Assembly (NCBI GenBank): GCA_963693285.1
Contig: OY848925.1
Span: 1,418,817-1,482,816 of the forward strand
Direction of reading: 5' to 3'
Length of the DNA stretch: 64,000 nt
Origin: Xestospongia muta
Taxonomy: Eukaryota; Porifera; Demospongiae; Haplosclerida; Petrosiidae
Shown: positions 46,701-57,723 of the stretch, in pieces
Layout of the letters: each line of letters begins with the position of its first letter
Position numbering within the stretch: position 1 is the first letter of the stretch
Position numbers and translations under genes: made by a program
The notes under the pieces: model-generated
Told to the model about the DNA's origin: nothing
Seen by the model: only the letters and a program-made list of their open reading frames with translations
Databases searched by the model: none

Positions 46701-49386
46701 AGAAGTTGTAATCTCTATACAATGAACTAACAATTAGAGTAGTAATTGAGAATGATTTGATTTCCCTATACATGTAGTTGTTCAATTATGAAATTCATAC
46801 AAACATCTTCCCTTCATAGCAAAATAAAATTTTGTATTATAAACTATGATATAGAGCAAGCTTGTATAACAACATCATAACTTGTGTCACAATTACTACT
46901 AAAGTTATTAAAATATTCCTTACATAAGTATGGGACTGTATCTCATCAAAACACAATAGCAACAAACAAGATAAAAGTGGATATTGATGATCTGGTCCAC
47001 TATATTGACAGACCAAAATATCATTTTTCCCATTAAATGACATTTAACAACATGATACCAACACTACAACCTAGCTATAAATGATTGATCCAATATATTA
47101 TTATTAGGTAGGCAGTACTGCCATAGTAAACAATGTATGTGTAGACATGGTATATATATTCTGTTTAGCCCATGAAAACTCCAAACACTTACATAGATTA
47201 TTGTAATTTACATGAGAAATTCAATAACAAAAGTAGTGATTTTAACATAACTTCTAAGTATCCTTTTGAAGAGCCCTGACCATTTATTTATTACTGAATC
47301 AATTTTAATAATTATTATATTTATGACGAAATCAAAAACACAATAAGCAAGCATTGTTCCAGTACAAGACCTGTTCTTAGTGGGATCAAATAGTGTTTTC
47401 TGAAAGTTTCCTAAATGGTTTTCTATTTTGTTAAGAAAATTATAGTTGTTTCATATTTACACAATGAATTATCTATTTCTGTCAAATGTACACTGTACAC
47501 ATATGACATTAGCTATTTCTGATGTACACATATATTAAAAGAAGGCAGCAGTACTGTATTAGTGTTTCTAAGCAAGATTATATTATAAATATTGTCATCA
47601 TATTTTTGATGATAACTATAAAGGACTGTATCTTGATGAAACTGAAGACTGGAGTATTAGGAAAAGCTATGGCATTTTTGAAAGACAATTTCAAGTTACA
47701 GAAACTTTTAAGCTTTAATCATTCATGCTCAATTTGAATTGCTAGCGGTAGCATTAATTAAATTCATAGGTTGTAATATGAGTCAGGAGTTAATTTATAC
47801 AGGTTACTTTCATACAACAATATAATTAAAAAATTATACTATAATTGTTTTGGAAATTACTGAATTTACAATCAAATGCTGACTAGAGCTATACAAATTT
47901 TATAATTAACAGCAGTGTTTGTGGAAGACTCTAGCTACAGAATGTTAGAAATATAGGCAGAGAAGCAAGCTAGTGAGATGGTTTGAGCATTGTCAATCAC
48001 ACCCGTTGTCGTAGCACTTGTAGATAGGGTTAATGAAATAATAATGTTTATTTGACTCAATAATTGTATCAGAATCTTGAAGAAAACATTCCATAAGAAG
48101 TCAAGCAAAGGCTATTCAATATAACATAACAAAATATAACACTAATATTGAGTTTAGGTAATTTTGTATGGCTACTATGTAGAGATGTCCATATTGCCAT
48201 TCCCACTTTGGGTTTGTTTGATGTGCTTTTATTGCCATCTCTATATTTAGTAAATACCTTTCAGTATAAAGATAACTTTTAAAACCTACTTTTATAGTTA
48301 TAGTGGTGTATACAAAAGAATAAAGAAGAAAGACATTGTACCATCCCTACATTGGTAGCACTACTGCTTACCTGAAAGATGTCTTGATTTTACTCTAATT
48401 CTGTATAACATGTACAAATTGCTCTACTTTACTTGATATTTGTGGCATTCATAGTATGTTTAGTTATGTGCTTGAAAATAAAAAGCATGTTTTTCAAGTT
48501 TGTTGCTGTATGTTCTTGTGTTGATACAGCTGGTATATGTTGTCATTTTGATAATAGTACTGTTACTAAAAGTAAAAAATAAACCAAAATTGAAATTAAA
48601 TAAACATCCTTTTTGGTAAAAATATCTAAACTAATAAATTGTTTGAATGCCAATATCTAAATTTAAATAAATTTTAATACCAACACAAAATTATTTTCAA
48701 ACATGTTTGGCACTGAAATTGTGGAGTCAAAAACTCCATTTTCAAATGTAATCCAGGGTAATTAACAAGTCTATTATTATCTAGACATAAAAATAACCTA
48801 CAAGTCTAATGACATACTCTTGAGCTAAAGTCAACTTCATCATGGACAATCATACTTTGAAATGTTAAATGATAATAATATTATCTAGACAATTATGATG
48901 AGGATATAATTATTCTCACACCACTAATTGTACAAGGATAGCCATTCCCACCATCATGTCTCAATATTATCATTAAGACAAATATGGTTATCTCATTCAC
49001 TCCTATACTGTATTAAAGTGCTAAACTCCTCATACAATAAGGAAAATCCAATCACATAATATAAGTGATTCACATTCAGACAAATCCACTGGTAAACTGA
49101 CATCCTTTAATATTTCCTTTACTATCTAAGTTAAAACAAACCAACTGTCAACATTAACATATCTATAAGATCTTCCCAGACATTATACCCAATCATTATA
49201 CCTGTTATTGTAATAGCCTATACTCATAGGAGCAATAAGAGTAGATCTGTCAGTTTTTTTCCTTACCTCTGTCATTGATGTATCTGTCTTCCTGTCTCCT
49301 TTTACCAACCTTTAGCTAAATTACCATTCCACACATAGAAATGTTTACATTCTAAACTAGGTACTAACTTGTCAACAACTCATCAC
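46701..49386. other. Spacer before C12, co-linear with 38965-41402
   Basis: No gene. It has dispersed-repeat copies at 47630-47790 and 48475-48610. Confidence 0.65.
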
Positions 49387-49486
49387 TATATAAAGGACTG
49401 ACAGATACACTTAAATATCCAATGAGAAAAAAACTTTAATGAAACAACTATTTCAAGTAGATATCTTCCCATACAACTAACTCAAC
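49387..49486 (+). promoter_or_regulatory. C12 promoter and 5' UTR
   Basis: TATATAAA at 49387-49394 with the C9-type leader. Confidence 0.85.
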
Positions 49487-50368
49487 ATGATGGCACAGAC
49501 CTTATCACTATTGATTATACTCTTACTGACTGTGGAATGGAAAGAGTGTACTACAACTGCTGTACAAGGTATGCTATTAGATATTTTAAACATTTCTGCT
49601 ACAAGTGATAAAAGTCTAGATAAGAGATGTGTCTCTTCTACAGATACCACTACAAACACACCTTATATTCAAATAGTACAAGGACGTGATGGACGTGATG
49701 GAATGCCTGGTTATCCTGGAATAGCAGGTCCACCTGGTAAAGATGGTACCAATGGTAGAGATGGAGAAAAAGGAGACAAAGGAGAACAAGGGCCACAAGG
49801 ACCTCCTGGACCAAGAAATGGGGGTGTGGTCTTTACAAGATGGGGAAGATATTCTTGTCCAAATACAACAGGAACACAACTGCTCTATAAGGGGAAAGCT
49901 GCTGGGAGTCTTTTTGATCACACTGGAGGTGGAGCTAATTATATTTGTTTACCAGATGAACCTGAGTTTCTTCAATATGTCAGTGGTACAACTGATTACC
50001 AGTCATTTGTCTATGGAGCAGAATATCAAATTCATGGTGATGGTCCTTCTAATCACCTACATGATCAAAACATTCCTTGTGTTGTCTGTTATGCTTCTAC
50101 TAGAGTATCATATCTTATGATACCAGCAAAAATCACCTGTCCTAAAACATGGACTATAGAATATCAGGGCTATCTTATGACAGAACGATATACTCACAAA
50201 CGAAACTCTGTCTATGAGTGTGTTGATAAAAATGCTGTAGGTATTCCTGGAAGTGATGCAAGCAATGATGGAGCTTTGTTCAATTATGTACAAGCTAAAT
50301 GTAGTAATGGCCTCTGTCCTCCCTATGATGAATCCAAGGAACTTGCCTGTGTGGTGTGTACCAAGTAA
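49487..50368 (+). CDS. C12: short-chain collagen C4-like protein, intron turned coding (293 aa)
   Basis: A single open frame. After the signal peptide ([18 protein letters not shown]) and TTTAVQG, where sister genes have their intron, the intron-derived DNA is read through as [20 protein letters not shown]. The old 3' splice site (CTACAG) is now CTACAAG with a deletion. Splicing at that AG would give VIKV followed by a stop, so only the unspliced frame works. Then SSTDTTTNTPY, 15 Gly-X-Y triplets (GYPGIAGPPGKD ...) and a complete C4 domain with SLFDHTGGG and loop GAEYQIHGDGPSNHLHDQN. The gained segment adds an NIS glycosylation sequon. AATAAA is at 50492-50497. Confidence 0.9.
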   Translation: MMAQTLSLLIILLLTVEWKECTTTAVQGMLLDILNISATSDKSLDKRCVSSTDTTTNTPYIQIVQGRDGRDGMPGYPGIAGPPGKDGTNGRDGEKGDKGEQGPQGPPGPRNGGVVFTRWGRYSCPNTTGTQLLYKGKAAGSLFDHTGGGANYICLPDEPEFLQYVSGTTDYQSFVYGAEYQIHGDGPSNHLHDQNIPCVVCYASTRVSYLMIPAKITCPKTWTIEYQGYLMTERYTHKRNSVYECVDKNAVGIPGSDASNDGALFNYVQAKCSNGLCPPYDESKELACVVCTK

Positions 50369-52466
50369 AGAAGTTGTAATCTCTATACAATGAACTAACA
50401 ATTAGAGTAGTAATTGATAATGATTTGATTTCCCTATACATGTAGTTGTTTAATTATTAAGTTTCATACAAAAATCTTTCCTTCAGAGTAAAATAAATTT
50501 TACATTATAAACTATGATATAAGAGCGAGCTTGTATAACAATACCATAACTTGTGTCACAACTACTGCTAAAGTTATTACAAAACTCTTCCTAAAAGTAT
50601 GGGACTATATCTCGTTGAAAATAATTGTGGCAAAAAAGATAGGAGCAGACATTGATGATCTGGTCTAGTATATTTAGCAGATCAAAATAGCTTTTTGTAT
50701 TAGACATTTATGAAGATGATACCAACACTACAACATTGTTATAAAACAATGATTTATATAAAATATTACTATAAAGTAGGAATGAAAGGACATTTCAGAC
50801 TTATATTTGCCTGGACATCCAATACTAAAAATCAATAAACAAAACCAAGCTATATATACAATACAACAACCAATCAAAATACATCTAAGGAGTCCACAGC
50901 AACAGTCAAGATAAAAAGTAGAATTTGAAGTGCTAGTGGCAACACTAATTATATTCATAGGTTACAATGTGCAATTGCAATTACTTTATCAGAGTTGCTT
51001 TCCTACAACAACTTATTAAATGATGTGAAAGGACATACAAGCATATATATATAAATGTAGATATGTACTACCAAGTCTAAAACTATCTTATGATTGTCTG
51101 GCTTTTGTAATGTGACAGGCAAAAAATTGGGAATTTTGTAGAAACCTCACGTATAAAAAAACTTACATAGATTATTGTAATTTACATGAGAAATTCAATA
51201 ACAAAAGTAGTGATTTTAACAGAACGTCTAAGTATCCTTTTGAAGAGCCCTGGCCATTTATTTATTACTGAATCAATTTTAATAATTATTATATTTATGA
51301 CGAAATCAAAAACACAATAAGCAAGCATTGTTCCAGTACAAGACCTGTTCTTAGTGGGATCAAATAGTGTTTTCTGAAAGTTCCCTAAATGGTTTTCTAT
51401 TTAAGATGTCTTGATTTTATTATAATTCTGTAAAACATCTACAAACTGCTCTACTTCACTCGATATTTGTGGCATTCATAGTATGTTTAGTTATTTGCTT
51501 GAAAATGAAAAGCATGTTTTTCAGGTTTGCTGCAGTATGTTCTTGTGTTGATACAGCTGGTATATGTTGTCATTTTGATAATAGTACTGTTACTAAAAGT
51601 AAACAATAAACCAAACTTGAAATTAAAATAACATCCTTTTTGGTAAAAATATCTACTTGAAATTAAAATAACATCCTTTTTGGTAAAAATATCTAAACTA
51701 ATAAATTGTTTGAATGCCAATATCTAAATTTAAATAAATTTTAATACCAACACAAAATTATTTTCAAACATGTTTGGCACTGAAATTGTGGAGTCAAAAA
51801 CTCCATTCTCAAATGTAACCTAGGGTAATTAACAAGTCTATTATTATCTAGACATAAAAATAACCTACAAGTCTAATGACATACTCTTGAGCTAAAGTCT
51901 ACTTCATCATGGACAATCATACTTTGAAATGTTAAATGATAATAATATTATCTAGACAATTATGATGAGGATATAATTATTCTCACACCACTAATTGTAC
52001 AAGGATAGCCATTCCCACCATCATGTCTCAATATTATCATTAAGACAAATATGGTGATCTCATTCACTCCTATACTGTATTAAAGTGCTAAACTCCTCAT
52101 ACAATAAGGAAAATCCAATCACACAATATCAGTGACACACATTCTGACAAATCCACTGGTAAACTGACATCCTTTAATATTTCCTTTACTATCTAAGTTA
52201 AAACAAACCAACTGTAAGCATGTCTACAAGATCTTCTCAGACATTGAGATCATCCCAGACATTACCCAATCAGCTAATGGGTACTATTGTGATAGCCTAC
52301 ACCTATAGGAGCAATAAGAGTAGATCTGTCAGTTTTTTTTCCTTACCTCTGTCATTGATGTATCTGTCTTCCTGTCTCCTTTTGCCAACCTTTAGCTAAG
52401 TCACCATTCCACACATAGAAATGTTTACATTCTTAACTATGCACTAACTTGTCAACAACTCATCAC
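50369..52466. other. Spacer before C13
   Basis: No gene. 50700-51130 is unlike the other spacers except for a dispersed-repeat piece at 50920-50990. From about 51150 it matches 47190 onward, with about 330 bp missing at 51400. A 41-bp tandem duplication at about 51614-51693 (CTTGAAATTAAAATAACATC) is private to this copy. Confidence 0.6.
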
Positions 52467-52567
52467 TATATAAAGGACTGACAAATCATACTTAAATATT
52501 CAATGAGAAAGAGACTTTAATGCAACAACTACTTCAAGTAGATATCTTCCCATACAACTAACTCAAC
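52467..52567 (+). promoter_or_regulatory. C13 promoter and 5' UTR
   Basis: TATATAAA at 52467-52474 with the C9-type leader. Confidence 0.85.
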
Positions 52568-53449
52568 ATGATGACACAGACCTTATCACTATTGATTATA
52601 CTCTTACTGACTGTGGAATGGAAGGAGTGTACTACAACTGCTGTACAAGGTATGCTATTAGATATTTTAAACATTTCTGCTACAAGTGATAAGAGTCTAG
52701 ATAAGAGATGTATCTCTTCTACAGATGCCACTACAAACACACCTTATATTCAAATAGTACAAGGACGTGATGGACGTGATGGAATGCCTGGTTATCCTGG
52801 AATAGCAGGTCCACCTGGTAAAGATGGTAACAACGGTAGGGATGGAGAAAAAGGAGACAAAGGAGAACAAGGGAAACAAGGACCTCCTGGACCGAGAAGT
52901 GGGGGTGTGGTCTTTACAAGATGGGGAAGGTATTCTTGTCCAAATACAACAGGAACACAACTGCTCTATAAGGGGAAAGCTGCTGGGAGTCATTTCGATC
53001 ACACTGGAGGTGGAGCTAATTATATTTGTTTACCAGATGAACCTGAGTTTCTTCAATATGTCAGTGGTACAACTGATTACCAGTCATTTGTCTATGGAGC
53101 AGAATATCAAATTCATGGTGATGGTCCTTCTAACAACCTACATGATCAAAACATTCCTTGTGTTGTCTGTTATGCTTCTACTAGAGTATCATATCTCATG
53201 ATACCAGCAAAAATCACCTGTCCTACAACATGGACTACAGAATATCAGGGCTATCTTATGACAGAACGATATACTCACAAACGAAACTCTGTCTATGAGT
53301 GTGTCGATAAAAATGCTGTAGGTATTCCTGGAAGTGATGCTAACAATAATGGAGCTTTGTTCAATTATGTACAAGCTAAATGTAGTAATGGCCTCTGTCC
53401 TCCCTATGATGAATCCAAGGAACTCACCTGTGTGGTGTGTACCAAGTAA
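52568..53449 (+). CDS. C13: short-chain collagen C4-like protein, intron turned coding (293 aa)
   Basis: Sister of C12, 3081 bp downstream, with the same read-through segment [20 protein letters not shown] in place of the intron and the same lost acceptor. Gly-X-Y: 15 triplets (GKDGNNGRDGEK, GEQGKQGPPGPR). The junction residue is Ser (PRSGG) instead of Asn. C4 domain with patch SHFDHTGGG and SNNLHDQN. Differences from C12 cluster in the collagen part and the patch. AATAAA is at 53573-53578. Confidence 0.9.
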   Translation: MMTQTLSLLIILLLTVEWKECTTTAVQGMLLDILNISATSDKSLDKRCISSTDATTNTPYIQIVQGRDGRDGMPGYPGIAGPPGKDGNNGRDGEKGDKGEQGKQGPPGPRSGGVVFTRWGRYSCPNTTGTQLLYKGKAAGSHFDHTGGGANYICLPDEPEFLQYVSGTTDYQSFVYGAEYQIHGDGPSNNLHDQNIPCVVCYASTRVSYLMIPAKITCPTTWTTEYQGYLMTERYTHKRNSVYECVDKNAVGIPGSDANNNGALFNYVQAKCSNGLCPPYDESKELTCVVCTK

Positions 53450-53824
53450 AGAAGTTGTAATCTCTATACAATGAACTAACAATTAGAGTAGTAGTTGACA
53501 ATGTCTTGATTTCCCTATACATGTAGTTGTTTAATTATTAAATTTCATACAAAAATCTTTCCTTCAGAGTAAAATAAATTTTGCATTACAAACTGTGATA
53601 TAAGAGTAAGCTTGTATAACAACACCATAACAAAAAGGACATTCCATAGTTATTATTATAGTATGTAGCATTAAAATATCGTAGGTCCAAAACAAGTGAA
53701 GACTCAAACTAAGAATCATTAACTCCACAACTGGAGTATTTCTGTGTACAACAGTTGATACAAGTCTATGCGAATGGTACTTGAAGAGTATGTGATGATA
53801 TTTCAAATATATATATATATGAAA
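53450..53824. other. 3' flank of C13 and unique spacer
   Basis: Up to about 53630 it matches the 3' flanks of C12 and C16. After that it is unique, ending in a short TA run. No gene. Confidence 0.55.
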
Positions 53825-53947
53825 GAGACAATTGTACTACATGTCTTGAAATTTAAACTAACCTTGTCTTTCATTATATTATGATATTACGATATAATAA
53901 AAGACAAGGTTAGATTAATTCTCAAGACCTGTGGTATAGTTGTCTTT
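53825..53947. repeat. Imperfect inverted repeat, possible foldback element
   Basis: The arms at about 53825-53877 and 53895-53947 pair over about 50 bp, centred on TAACCTTGTCTTTCATTAT and ATAATAAAAGACAAGGTTA, with a loop of about 17 bp. It abuts a fibrinogen relic. It is unrelated in sequence to the foldback element at 59168. Confidence 0.75.
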
Positions 53948-53977
53948 GTTATAAGGTTCATTTTGGTACTGTAACCT

Positions 53978-54143
53978 CATGAAATTGCTCCTAAAAACAA
54001 TGACAATGATCACTTCAGCAAAGAGAATTGTCTCAATGAACATATCAATATATGCTTGATAGAGCCTGTCATAACTCCAACATAAATGGTCACTATAACA
54101 AGCACAACATTTGGGTCCATTTAGTAAATATCTTCTACCATTT
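53978..54143 (+). pseudogene. Third fibrinogen-domain relic
   Basis: TCATGAAATTGCTCCTAAAAACAATGACAATGATC-type sequence gives MK...NNDNDHFSKENC (calcium loop). It is followed by ATAGAGCCTGTCATAACTCC and AACATAAATGGTCACTAT (the CHxxNINGxY region of F1) and GGTCCATTTAGTAAATATCT. Several stops break it. It lies 40 kb from F2, between two collagen copies. Confidence 0.7.
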
Positions 54144-54670
54144 TCCAAGATATAATTAAAGAACAGCAACAATTAACACATATATACTAACTGTCATAAA
54201 TGTTTCTACTTTGTGCTTGATTTTAAAATTATTTATTAAAGTTGAATTCTTAAAGTCTTGATCACTAAATATAGTAATTCAACTTACAATCATCAACTTC
54301 TTATTCAGTCCTTTATTATGGATCATAACAACATTATAAATTTAAGTCGTTATTAATCAATTATTTGTAGTTGAGTAATCCGTGAAAAAATTATATATTA
54401 ATAAAACTGAGTAACTATTTGACAAAATTAGCTGACATTATAACTCACTGTATAGAATATATTGAAGTAGAAGTAGGGGATAAACCCATAGTATATTAAC
54501 CATAATTTTCTAATACAAGAGCACTATACCTAATGCCACAGCCTCTCATAGATCACAACAGTATTATGGAATATTCTTCACTAACAAAACATCATATTTG
54601 TTATCATAATTGTGTATTACTTTTCATATAGTATTTGTTATTAAGTTTAGTTACTTCAATTGACAAAGTA
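54144..54670. other. Spacer fused to a truncated collagen copy
   Basis: 54490-54660 matches 60080-60260 and 62520-62710 (AATACAAGAGCACTATACCT, AACAAAACATCATATT). These are three copies of one spacer module. No gene. Confidence 0.6.
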
Positions 54671-55428
54671 TTGGTTATACTCTTACTGACTGTGGAATGG
54701 AAGGAGTGTACTACAGCTGCTATACATGGTAATTACTCACTATATTACTGGATATTTTTAAACATTCCTTATTACAAAAGACAAGATAAGAGATGTGTCT
54801 CTACTAAAAATGTCACTCACTACAAATGCACCTTATATTCAAATAGTACAAGGACGTGATGAAATGCCTGGTCCTCCTAGACCAGCTGGTCCACCTGGGA
54901 AAGATGGTACCAATGGTAAAGATGGAGTGAAAGGAGACAAAGGAGAACAAGGACTACAAGGACCTCCTGGACCAAGAAATGGGGGTGTGGTCTTTACAAG
55001 ATGGGGAAGATTTGCCTGTACAAATACAACAGGAACACAACTGCTCTATAAGGGGAAAGCTGCTGGGAGTCATCACAGTCACACTGGAGGTGGAGCTAAT
55101 TACATTTGTTTACCAGAAAAACCTGAGTTTCTTTCCTACATCAGTGATACATCTGATTACCAGTCATTTGTCTATACATCAGAATATGAAACATTTGGTA
55201 CAGGTCCCTTTAACCACCTACAAGATCAAGATGTTCCTTGTGTTGTCTGTTATGCTTCTACTAGAGTGTCATATCTTATGATACCAGCAAAAATCACCTG
55301 TCCTACAACATGGACTACAGAATATCAGGGCTACCTTATGACAGACAATATAATCACAAACAAAACTCTGTTTATGAGTGTGTTGATAAAGATACTGAAA
55401 TCTCTATTTGGCTAAAAATGATTTTCTG
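54671..55428 (+). pseudogene. C14: short-collagen copy truncated at both ends
   Basis: Homology starts inside the signal peptide (TTGGTTATACTCTTACTGAC), so the promoter and ATG are missing. The intron acceptor is replaced by ACAAAAGACAAGATAAG. The collagen part lost one GRD repeat. A 2-base change at ACAGACAATAT shifts the frame. After DKDTE the C4 end is replaced by ISIWLK and unrelated sequence, so the last cysteines are missing. C15 shares this 3' junction. Confidence 0.85.
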
Positions 55429-55465
55429 AATTTATTCCCAGAAAATTTGCAATTGTATTCATAAT

Positions 55466-57666
55466 TCATTAAATTAGATAATGTAATAATATTCCTTATT
55501 CTCTATAATTTTATTCATGACTTTTTCCAGGAAGATGTGAAATTAAATTCATTAAATTTGTAATAATATGCCTTATTCTCCATAATTTTATTCACGGCTT
55601 TTTCCAGGAAGATGTGAAATTAAATTCATTAAATTTGTAATAATATGCTTTATTCTCCATAATTTTATTCATGACTTTTTCCAGGAAGATGTGAAATTAA
55701 ATTCATTAAATTTGTAATAATACGCCTTATTCTCCATAATTTTATTCATGACTTTTTCCAGGAAGACGTGACATTAAATTCAATAAATTTGTAATAATAT
55801 ACTTTATTCTCCATAATTTTATTCACGACTTTTTCCACGAAGTTGTGAAATTAAATTCATTAAATTCGTAATAATATGCTTTATTCTCTATAATTTTATT
55901 CATTCCTTTTTCCAGGATGATGTGAAATTAAATTCATTAAATTTGTAATAACATACTTTATTCTCCATAATTTTATTCATGACTTTTTCTAAAAAGATGT
56001 GAAATTAAATTCATTAAATTTGTAATAATACGCCTTATTCTCCATAATTTTATTCACGGCTTTTTCCAGGAAGATGTGAAATTAAATTCATTAAATTTGT
56101 AATAATATGCTTTATTCTCCATAATTTTATTCATGACTTTTTCCAGGAAGTTGTTAAATTCATTAAATTTGTAATAATATGCCTTATTCTCCATAATTTT
56201 ATTCACGACTTTTTCCAGGAAGACGTGACATTAAATTCAATAAATTTGTAATAGTATGCTTTATTCTCTATAATTTTATTCACGACTTTTTCCAGGAAGT
56301 TGTGAAATTAAATTCATTAAATTCGTAATAATATGCCTTATTCTCCATAATTTTATTCACGACTTTTTCCAGGAAGTTGTGAAATTAAATTCATTAAATT
56401 TGCAATAATATGCCTTATTCTCTATAATTTTATTCATGACTTTTTCTAGGAAGATGTGAAAATAAATTCATTAAATTTGTAATAATACGCCTTATTCTCC
56501 ATAATTTTATTCATGACTTTTTCCAGGAAGACGTGACATTAAATTCAATAAATTTGTAATAATATACTTTATTCTCCATAATTTTATTCACAACTTTTTC
56601 CACGAAGTTGTGAAATTAAATTCATTAAATTCGTAATAATATGCTTTATTCTCTATAATTTTATTCATGGCTTTTTCCAGGATGATGTGAAATTAAATTC
56701 ATTAAATTTGTAATAACATACTTTATTCTCCATAATTTTATTCATGACTTTTTCTAGGAAGATGTGAAATTAAATTCATTAAATTTGTAATAATACGCCT
56801 TATTCTCCATAATTTTATTCACGGCTTTTTCCAGGAAGATGTGAAATTAAATTCATTAAATTTGTAATAATATGCTTTATTCTCCATAATTTTATTCATG
56901 ACTTTTTCCAGGAAGTTGTTAAATTCATTAAATTTGTAATAATATGCCTTATTCTCCATAATTTTATTCACGACTTTTTCCAGGAAGACGTGGCATTAAA
57001 TTCAATAAATTTGTAATAGTATGCTTTATTCTCTATAATTTTATTCACGACTTTTTCCAGGAAGTTGTGAAATTAAATTCATTAAATTTGTAATAATATG
57101 CCTTATTCTCCATAATTTTATTCACGACTTTTTCCAGGAAGTTGTGAAATTAAATTCATTAAATTTGCAATAATATGCCTTATTCTCTATAATTTTATTC
57201 ATGACTTTTTCTAGGAAGATGTGAAAATAAATTCATTAAATTTGTAATAATACGCCTTATTCTCCATAATTTTATTCATGACTTTTTCCAGGAAGACGTG
57301 ACATTAAATTCAATAAATTTGTAATAATATACTTTATTCTCCATAATTTTATTCACGACTTTTTCCACGAAGTTGTGAAATTAAATTCATTAAATTCGTA
57401 ATAATATGCTTTATTCTCTATAATTTTATTCATTCCTTTTTCCAGGATGATGTGAAATTAAATTCATTAAATTTGTAATAACATACTTTATTCTCCATAA
57501 TTTTATTCATGACTTTTTCTAGGAAGATGTGAAATTAAATTCATTAAATTTGTAATAATATTGCCCTATTCTCTATAATTTTATTCACGACTTTTTCCAG
57601 GAAGACGTGACATTAAATTCAATAAATTTGTAATAATATGCCTTATTCTCCATAATTTTATTCACG
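55466..57666. repeat. 77-bp satellite array, about 28 monomers, with 765-bp higher-order repeat
   Basis: The monomer is about 77 bp and contains CTCCATAATTTTATTCA, GACTTTTTCCAGGAAG and AAATTTGTAATAATATG. Marker variants recur exactly 765 bp apart: TATTCATTCCTTTT at 55899 and 57429 (2 x 765) with TATTCATGGC at 56664 between them, and the 9-bp-shorter monomer GTTGTTAAATTC near 56150 and 56915. So blocks of 10 monomers were themselves amplified. It directly follows truncated collagen copy C14 and precedes the lysozyme gene. Confidence 0.95.
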
Positions 57667-57680
57667 ATAGAAGAAGACAC

Positions 57681-57711
57681 TTATTTATACCAAACTGGTG
57701 AGATATCTCAC
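57681..57711 (+). promoter_or_regulatory. Possible lysozyme core promoter with a 14-bp palindrome
   Basis: A TTATTTATAC TATA-like stretch at 57681-57690 is followed by the perfect palindrome GTGAGATATCTCAC at 57698-57711, 12 bp before the first ATG. The satellite ends 15 bp upstream, so little other promoter space exists. Confidence 0.4.
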
Positions 57712-57723
57712 ATTTAGATTACT

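Larger units (their letters stand above)
43041..50780. repeat. Tandem duplication, unit B (about 7.7 kb)
   Basis: Second copy of 35300-43040. A third, shorter repetition of its last part (about 47190-50500) is 51150-53600, carrying C13. Confidence 0.85.

Noticed and set aside
35591..53482. A recurring 97-codon minus-strand frame (MLVHCIEITTS...) behind most short-collagen genes
   Set aside because: It is antisense to the C4 domain and recurs only because the sense DNA is duplicated; no start context or independent conservation is visible.
55466..57666. Satellite considered as a CRISPR array
   Set aside because: There are no unique spacers; monomers are contiguous and diverge as a satellite, in an animal genome.
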